A stretch of 18,270 nt of DNA, from contig CAZGDR010000038.1 in NCBI GenBank assembly GCA_964524755.1, positions 1 through 18,270 of the forward strand, written 5' to 3'. Position 1 is the first letter of the stretch. Each line of letters starts with the position of its first letter. Made by a program: the position numbers and the translations under genes. This DNA comes from JAQVOO01 sp964524755. Lineage in GTDB: Bacteria; Spirochaetota; Spirochaetia; Sphaerochaetales; Sphaerochaetaceae. This document shows, in pieces, positions 13,578 to 18,270 of this stretch. The notes beneath the pieces are model-generated. The model was not told where the DNA came from and ran no database searches. It saw only the letters and a list, made by a program, of their open reading frames with translations.

Positions 13578-13808
13578 ATGAATCTTGTCCAAGTACGAGA
13601 TAATGAATGCAAAGGGTGCGCTGTATGCGTCTCTGTCTGTCCTAGAAATTGCCTAATTATGTCAGGCGAACTCAATGCAAAAGGATATGATTATGTGCGG
13701 TTTGTGCATGCTGAAGCATGTACAGCCTGTGGTTTATGTTTTCTCAATTGCCCTGAGCCGGGTGCATTAACCGTGTTTAGAGGCAAGGAGGTAAAGCATG
13801 AAAAATAA
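13578..13808 (+). CDS. 2[4Fe-4S] ferredoxin subunit of a 2-oxoacid oxidoreductase
   Basis: A 76-residue ferredoxin-like protein with two CxxCxxCxxxC motifs: C11, C14, C17, C21 and C48, C51, C54, C58, each followed by Pro. It binds two [4Fe-4S] clusters and, as the delta subunit of the oxidoreductase encoded next, passes electrons from the thiamine site to external ferredoxin. AGGAGG lies 6 nt before the ATG at 13578. The frame is open from an ATG at 13536, but that one has no ribosome binding site and would add an atypical N-terminus. It is the first gene of the operon, and its end overlaps the alpha-subunit gene by 11 nt. Confidence 0.9.
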   Translation: MNLVQVRDNECKGCAVCVSVCPRNCLIMSGELNAKGYDYVRFVHAEACTACGLCFLNCPEPGALTVFRGKEVKHEK

Positions 13809-14874
13809 CAGCTTGATGAAAGGCAACGAAGCTGCTGTGCGTGGAGCCCTCATGGGGGGGTGTACCCACTTTTTTGGGTACCCAATCACCCCTGCCAGTG
13901 AAATAGCACAAGCTGCAGCCTATTATTTCACGGCATCGGGGAGAACCTTTTTACAGGCAGAATCTGAAGTCAGTGTGATTAATATGCTCTATGGAGCCTC
14001 CAGTGCTGGGGCTCGAGTAATGACTGCTTCATCCGGTCCAGGTGTGGCCCTCATGGGGGAGGGACTCTCCTACCTAGCGGGAGCGAGGCTCCCCTCCGTA
14101 GTAATTGATATGCAGCGGGCGGGACCGGGGTTAGGTAATATCTGGCCTGAACAAAGTGATTATAATATGGTGGTCAAAGGGGGAGGTCACGGTAATTATT
14201 CAAATATTACCTTAGCTCCCGCCTCCGCCCAAGAGATGTTTGACTTCACCAAAAAGGCCTTCGAAATAGCCGATAAGTACCGTATGACAGTATGTATACT
14301 CAGTGATGCCTATATTGGACAGATGATGGAACCGGTAGAAATCTCAGGCCCAGTTTTGCATGGACAAAGAAAAGAGTGGGCTGTATATGGAGATAAGGAG
14401 AGCCGTAAGAATCTTATTACTTCCATCTACATGAGTGCCTCATTGCTGAGGAAACATAATGAAGATTTACAACAGTTGTATCAGAAAGTGGCCCAAGAGA
14501 TAACTGATTATGAGGAGAGCATGGTCGATGATGCCGAGTTTGTCTTCATTGCCTATGGCATTGTGGGGCGTATCTGCTATTCAGCTGCCCAAGCTTTACG
14601 GAAGCAAGGCATTAAAGCTGGATTATTACGGCCTAAAACCTTGTTTCCCTTCCCAAAGCTTGCTATTGAAGCTATCGCCCGACGCAACATCCCCATAGGA
14701 GTTGTTGAGTTGAGTAGTGGGCAGATGGCCGATGATGTGGACCTAGCAGTCAAGGGGGTCGTTCCTGTGTATCGTTATTTGACCATGGGGGGAGAAACTC
14801 CCACTGTTGGTGAGTTAATTGCCGCCGTCAAACACGATCTAACGCATAGTAAAAAAGGGGGCTCTCATGCTTGA
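13798..14874 (+). CDS. vorB: 2-oxoacid:ferredoxin oxidoreductase alpha subunit (VorB-like)
   Basis: A 358-residue alpha subunit carrying the pyrimidine-binding (Pyr) domain followed by the transketolase-C-like domain. Landmarks are GNEAAVRGAL (9-18), FGYPITPASEI (26-36), the conserved Glu in LQAESEVSV (E55), TASSGPG (76-82) and QRAGPGLGN (106-114) followed by PEQSDY. Together with beta, gamma and ferredoxin it converts a 2-oxoacid, CoA and oxidised ferredoxin to acyl-CoA, CO2 and reduced ferredoxin. I prefer branched-chain 2-oxoacids (3-methyl-2-oxobutanoate type) because the RAGPGLGN-PEQSDY stretch follows VorB proteins and because buk and ptb follow. 2-Oxoglutarate (Kor) is the main alternative; motifs alone do not decide. 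AAGGAGG precedes the ATG at a good distance. Confidence 0.88.
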   Translation: MKNNSLMKGNEAAVRGALMGGCTHFFGYPITPASEIAQAAAYYFTASGRTFLQAESEVSVINMLYGASSAGARVMTASSGPGVALMGEGLSYLAGARLPSVVIDMQRAGPGLGNIWPEQSDYNMVVKGGGHGNYSNITLAPASAQEMFDFTKKAFEIADKYRMTVCILSDAYIGQMMEPVEISGPVLHGQRKEWAVYGDKESRKNLITSIYMSASLLRKHNEDLQQLYQKVAQEITDYEESMVDDAEFVFIAYGIVGRICYSAAQALRKQGIKAGLLRPKTLFPFPKLAIEAIARRNIPIGVVELSSGQMADDVDLAVKGVVPVYRYLTMGGETPTVGELIAAVKHDLTHSKKGGSHA

Positions 14875-16306
14875 ACAAAGTCAAACTTTTGGCAAAGCCC
14901 AAAGCTTTTATGATGAATATACACGTAAAGGCAGCGAAATAGAGTCAACCCATTATTGTCCTGGATGTGGGCATGGAACAATCCAGAAATTGATTGCAGA
15001 GGCTATGGATGACCTTGGTATTCAAGATCGGACAATCTTTCTCTCTCCGGTTGGGTGTGCAGTGTTTAGCTATTACTATTTTGATACTGGCAATATCCAA
15101 TGTTCACATGGGAGAGCGCCAGCGGTAGGGACCGGAGTCAAACGGACAGTGAAGGATGCTATCGTGGTTAGTTATCAGGGAGATGGAGATTTAGCTGGGA
15201 TTGGTATGACTGAAATAATTCATGCTGCTAACCGGGGAGAACCAATTACAGTCTTTTTTATTAACAATGCTATTTACGGCATGACAGGTGGCCAAATGGC
15301 TCCAACCACTCTCTTGGGGCAGAAAACACAAACATCCCCGTTTGGTCGTCAATTCGAAAGAGATGGTCTTCCCATCAAAATGGTCGAACTCATCAACGCC
15401 CTCGTTGCTCCCGTCTATATCGAGCGTTGTTCAGTGGCGAGCTCAAAAGATATCATTAAAACACGTCGAGCCATCCATAAGGCATTACAGACGCAAATGG
15501 ATGGCATAGGCTTCTCTTTTGTTGAAATCCTCTCACCGTGTCCTACCAACTGGGGAATGTCGGCGGTTGACTCTCGAACCTGGATGACAGAAGAGATGAC
15601 GCAATACTTTCCTTTAGGAATGGTTCGAGATAATATCCACAAACCCGCCGTGCAATCCACGGAGGAGGTCCTGCCCTGGTTCGATGACACGCAACTGACA
15701 GCTCTTTTAACCAGTTCCGGCACAGTTCCTGTCACCCAAAAGAGATCTACTCGAGGTACTTGGAAAGTGAAGATTGCTGGTTTCGGTGGTCAGGGAGTGT
15801 TGTCAGCAGGAGAATTGCTTGCTACCTGTGGTATGGGTGAAGGGTTACACGTTTCCTGGTTACCCTCCTATGGACCCGAAATGAGGGGGGGAAGTGCCAA
15901 TGTGAGTGTCATCCTTTCAGATGAAGCCATAGGATCGCCTTTAGTAGACCATCCTCAAGTTTTGTTGGCCTTTAATGAGCCTTCGCTTGATTTATTTGAA
16001 CCTCAAATGGAACCGGGTGCTTGTATTATCGTTAATTCATCAATTATTAAACGGCAGGTAGAGCGAACGGATGTAGAGGTATTTTATATCCCTGCTTCCG
16101 ATATCGCAAAAGATGCGGGATTGCTTTCAGCCGCTAATGTGGTGATGATAACTGCATACCTGCTGGTAAGCAAATCTCTTGCCTTAGAAACCCTTATCCG
16201 TTGCATCCCGTTGGTACTACGGAAGAAGGATTTCTTAGAGACAAACATGGCTATTGTCAGAGAGACAGAGGCGTATGTGGCAGCACATAGTATGGGGAAG
16301 GGATGA
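14867..16306 (+). CDS. Fused beta-gamma subunit of the 2-oxoacid:ferredoxin oxidoreductase
   Basis: A 479-residue protein joining two usually separate subunits. Residues 1 to about 260 are the thiamine-diphosphate-binding beta subunit: CPGCGHG (31-37), PVGC (C64), the ThDP/Mg motif GDGD (105-108) with NN (133-134), and PCPTNW (C225). C31, C34, C64 and C225 fit the four ligands of the proximal [4Fe-4S] cluster. Residues about 299-479 are the gamma subunit (KVKIAGFGGQGVLSAGELLA, then PEMRGGSANVSVI). A linker of about 35 residues connects them. The start overlaps the alpha gene by 8 nt, with a GGGGG ribosome binding site. A sequencing frameshift is unlikely because the frame runs cleanly through the linker. 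Fused forms occur in some anaerobes, but the separate arrangement is commoner. Confidence 0.92.
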   Translation: MLEQSQTFGKAQSFYDEYTRKGSEIESTHYCPGCGHGTIQKLIAEAMDDLGIQDRTIFLSPVGCAVFSYYYFDTGNIQCSHGRAPAVGTGVKRTVKDAIVVSYQGDGDLAGIGMTEIIHAANRGEPITVFFINNAIYGMTGGQMAPTTLLGQKTQTSPFGRQFERDGLPIKMVELINALVAPVYIERCSVASSKDIIKTRRAIHKALQTQMDGIGFSFVEILSPCPTNWGMSAVDSRTWMTEEMTQYFPLGMVRDNIHKPAVQSTEEVLPWFDDTQLTALLTSSGTVPVTQKRSTRGTWKVKIAGFGGQGVLSAGELLATCGMGEGLHVSWLPSYGPEMRGGSANVSVILSDEAIGSPLVDHPQVLLAFNEPSLDLFEPQMEPGACIIVNSSIIKRQVERTDVEVFYIPASDIAKDAGLLSAANVVMITAYLLVSKSLALETLIRCIPLVLRKKDFLETNMAIVRETEAYVAAHSMGKG

Positions 16307-17382
16307 GTAATAAGAAAAGAGTGGTACTTGCCATAAACCCAGGATCGACTACCACTAAGCTAGCCTTATTCGAAGATGGTGAAAAGATTGCTATACAGAA
16401 TCATGACCACTCAGTTGAAGAACTGAACCGACTAGGTCGGGTGTATGAACAATTTACTTTTCGGCGTGATTTTGTGATCCAGTTTCTAGAAGCACATAAT
16501 GTGCAACCGGAAGACTTGAGCCTTGTCATGGGCCGTGGCGGACTTCTACACCCTTTACCTAGTGGTGTGTACCGGGTAAATGACCGTATGTTGCTCCATC
16601 TACAAAATTGCACCTATGGAGAACATGCTTGTAACTTAGGGGCCCCTTTAGCCGATGCGATTGCCAGACGCTATGGTTGTGAAGCTATGGTCGCCGATCC
16701 TGTCGTAGTTGATGAAATGATTGCTGAAGCTCGGATTTCTGGCATGCCAGATATTGAGCGTAAAAGTATCTTCCATGCCTTAAATCAAAAATATGTAGCC
16801 CGTTTGGCATCTAAAAAACTCGGAAAACCATACGAAGAAACACGACTCATCGTTGCCCATCTCGGTGGTGGGATATCAGTCGGATCGCATCGCTACGGGA
16901 AAGTCATTGATGTCAATAATGCACTGGATGGGGAAGGGCCCTTTACACCCGAACGGTCAGGAGGACTTCCCGTTGGGGATTTAGTTACACTTGTCCTTTC
17001 TGGAGCCTATAGTGAGACTGAATTGAAGAAGAAGATACATGGATCGGGAGGGTTGTTTGCCTACACAGGAACCAGAGATGTGAAAACTTTAATGGAGGCC
17101 GCGGAAGAAGGTGACAAAAAGGCTCTGTTTTGGTTACGCGCTCTCGTGTACCAAATCAGTAAAGAGATTGCTTCCCACTTCTCTGTACTGGAGGGGAACA
17201 TAGATGCTGTTGTGTTAACAGGTGGGATAGCTCATAATAGTAAACTGATGGGTATGATTGAACAACGACTAGGGAAACTTGTCCCCATCATAATAATTCC
17301 TGGAGAAGGGGAGATGTGCTCTTTGGCAGAGAATGCTTATGCAGTCCTTGACCGTACGCGGGAGGTGATGGAATATGAGTAG
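16303..17382 (+). CDS. buk: Butyrate kinase (branched-chain/short-chain acyl kinase)
   Basis: A 359-residue acetokinase-family enzyme of the butyrate kinase branch. It transfers phosphate from an acyl-phosphate to ADP, giving butyrate, isobutyrate or isovalerate and ATP. Landmarks are the N-terminal phosphate loop NPGSTTTK (12-19), VAHLGGGISVG (184-194), NNALDGEGPFTPERSG (205-220) and the ATPase-fold VVLTGGIAHN segment near 308-317. The length fits Buk rather than the roughly 400-residue acetate kinase. It overlaps the previous gene by ATGA (4 nt), so translation is coupled. With ptb it turns the acyl-CoA made by the oxidoreductase into ATP. Confidence 0.95.
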   Translation: MSNKKRVVLAINPGSTTTKLALFEDGEKIAIQNHDHSVEELNRLGRVYEQFTFRRDFVIQFLEAHNVQPEDLSLVMGRGGLLHPLPSGVYRVNDRMLLHLQNCTYGEHACNLGAPLADAIARRYGCEAMVADPVVVDEMIAEARISGMPDIERKSIFHALNQKYVARLASKKLGKPYEETRLIVAHLGGGISVGSHRYGKVIDVNNALDGEGPFTPERSGGLPVGDLVTLVLSGAYSETELKKKIHGSGGLFAYTGTRDVKTLMEAAEEGDKKALFWLRALVYQISKEIASHFSVLEGNIDAVVLTGGIAHNSKLMGMIEQRLGKLVPIIIIPGEGEMCSLAENAYAVLDRTREVMEYE

Positions 17383-18244
17383 CATAACTAAAACCGTTGC
17401 AATCGTAGGTGCCGAGCATGTCGAGAGTTTGCGAGCTTGGCAGTTCTTGCGGGATGATCCTAAAGTCGAATTTTTATTAATTGGCAACAAAATTGAAATT
17501 ACTAACAAAGCTGAAGCTTTGGGAATTACCCTCAAAGGGGCGACCTGTATTGATACAAAAGATGATATCGAGACATGCTTGATTGCTGCTCATATGGCAA
17601 AGGAGGGGCGCGTTCAGGTGATCATGAAAGGAGCAGTACATACAGCTGATTTTTTGCGCGCAATACTCCACAAAGATTTTGAACTCTTGCCAAAAGGAGC
17701 ATTGCTGAGCCATGTAGCACAAATCAATCTGCCTTGGTACCACAAACCATTGTTGATAACGGATGCTGCTGTTTCTATTCTTCCTAATATCGATCAAAAA
17801 GTGCAGATCATTATTAATGCCATCAGTGTGGCCCACACGTTAGGCGTCGACCGCCCTAAAGTAGCTTTAGTCTCTCCCGTGGAGACCATAAATCCCAGAA
17901 TCATTTCAACAACTGATGCTTCACAGCTTATGTTTTTACAAAAAAATACTGAAATCTTTAAAGCTGCGGTTGTTGAGGGGCCCTTTGGACTCGATGTAGC
18001 TATTTCCAAACATGCAGCCCAAGTTAAAAACCTTAAAGGGGAGGTCCCAGGTGATGCTGACATCCTGATGTTTGGCAACCTCGATGCAGCCAACGCCACC
18101 TATAAAGCATTCCTCTCTGCACCGGGTGTTACTTCAGCTAGCATCGTGGTGGGAGCTACCATTCCCATTGTTCTTACTTCACGTTCTGATGCTATGACGG
18201 TACGTGTCTCTTCCCTCAAGTTAGCTGTGCAGGTTTGTGGATAA
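17375..18244 (+). CDS. ptb: Phosphate butyryltransferase
   Basis: A 289-residue protein of the phosphate acyltransferase family, the size of Ptb rather than Pta. It exchanges CoA for phosphate on short or branched acyl-CoA. Landmarks are VIMKGAVHTADFLR (82-95), EGPFGLDVAISK (201-212), VPGDADIL (224-231) and PIVLTSRSD (264-272). GGAGG lies 9 nt before the ATG, inside the end of buk; the two genes overlap by 8 nt. It is the last complete gene of the operon in the window. Automated pipelines may call it a bifunctional enoyl-CoA hydratase/phosphate acetyltransferase, but no hydratase domain is present. Confidence 0.94.
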   Translation: MSSITKTVAIVGAEHVESLRAWQFLRDDPKVEFLLIGNKIEITNKAEALGITLKGATCIDTKDDIETCLIAAHMAKEGRVQVIMKGAVHTADFLRAILHKDFELLPKGALLSHVAQINLPWYHKPLLITDAAVSILPNIDQKVQIIINAISVAHTLGVDRPKVALVSPVETINPRIISTTDASQLMFLQKNTEIFKAAVVEGPFGLDVAISKHAAQVKNLKGEVPGDADILMFGNLDAANATYKAFLSAPGVTSASIVVGATIPIVLTSRSDAMTVRVSSLKLAVQVCG

Positions 18245-18270
18245 ATGATATGTATCTCTTTCAGTCAGGG
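18245..18270 (+). other. Window end after ptb
   Basis: An ATG at 18245 directly after the ptb stop opens a frame to the window edge (8 codons). It has no ribosome binding site, so I do not call a gene. No terminator is visible in these 26 nt, so the operon may continue. Confidence 0.3.

Overview
This 18.3-kb window is a gene-dense stretch of bacterial chromosome that reads mainly as carbon and acyl-CoA metabolism. There are no insertion sequences, phage genes, CRISPR arrays, tRNAs or rRNAs. Most starts carry GGAGG-type ribosome binding sites, and several promoters resemble TTGACA/TATAAT. That argues against Bacteroidota, whose signals differ. The gene mix (KdgR-type uronate regulation, a serine palmitoyltransferase-like enzyme, a ferredoxin-linked 2-oxoacid oxidoreductase with butyrate kinase) would suit a fermentative anaerobe. 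I would tentatively guess Spirochaetota (Sphaerochaeta-like), but the sequence does not settle this. A run of exactly 100 N at 10739-10838 shows the window comes from a scaffolded draft assembly.

Left block (265-4896): a small Cro/CI-type regulator, then a uronate/Entner-Doudoroff locus. A KDPG aldolase fused to a VOC-like domain diverges from 2-keto-3-deoxygluconate kinase (kdgK). Convergent to kdgK lies a two-gene operon of uronate isomerase (uxaC) and an IclR regulator closely resembling E. coli KdgR. The 123-bp divergent spacer holds a 19-bp match to the enterobacterial KdgR box.

Middle block (5257-11234): a baeRF-type protein (eRF1-domain relative), a serine palmitoyltransferase-like alpha-oxoamine synthase, the pgl-zwf pair (6-phosphogluconolactonase and glucose-6-phosphate dehydrogenase), and a tightly coupled DUF1858-DUF438 pair on the minus strand. 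The DUF438/hemerythrin/PAS gene is interrupted by the assembly gap.

Right block (11349-18244): a long-chain acyl-CoA synthetase on the minus strand diverges from a five-gene operon: ferredoxin, 2-oxoacid oxidoreductase alpha, a fused beta-gamma subunit, butyrate kinase and phosphate butyryltransferase. All four junctions in this operon overlap. The expected flow is (branched-chain) 2-oxoacid to acyl-CoA to acyl-phosphate to acid plus ATP.

The most interesting signal is regulatory. A dyad of the form AATATTGACA-N13/14-TGTCA occurs three times, only in intergenic DNA: at the promoter of the serine palmitoyltransferase-like gene, at the acyl-CoA synthetase promoter, and at the oxidoreductase operon promoter. 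This suggests one unidentified regulator coordinating acyl-CoA supply, branched-chain acyl-CoA formation and sphingoid-base synthesis. That reading is an inference from motif sharing and gene function.
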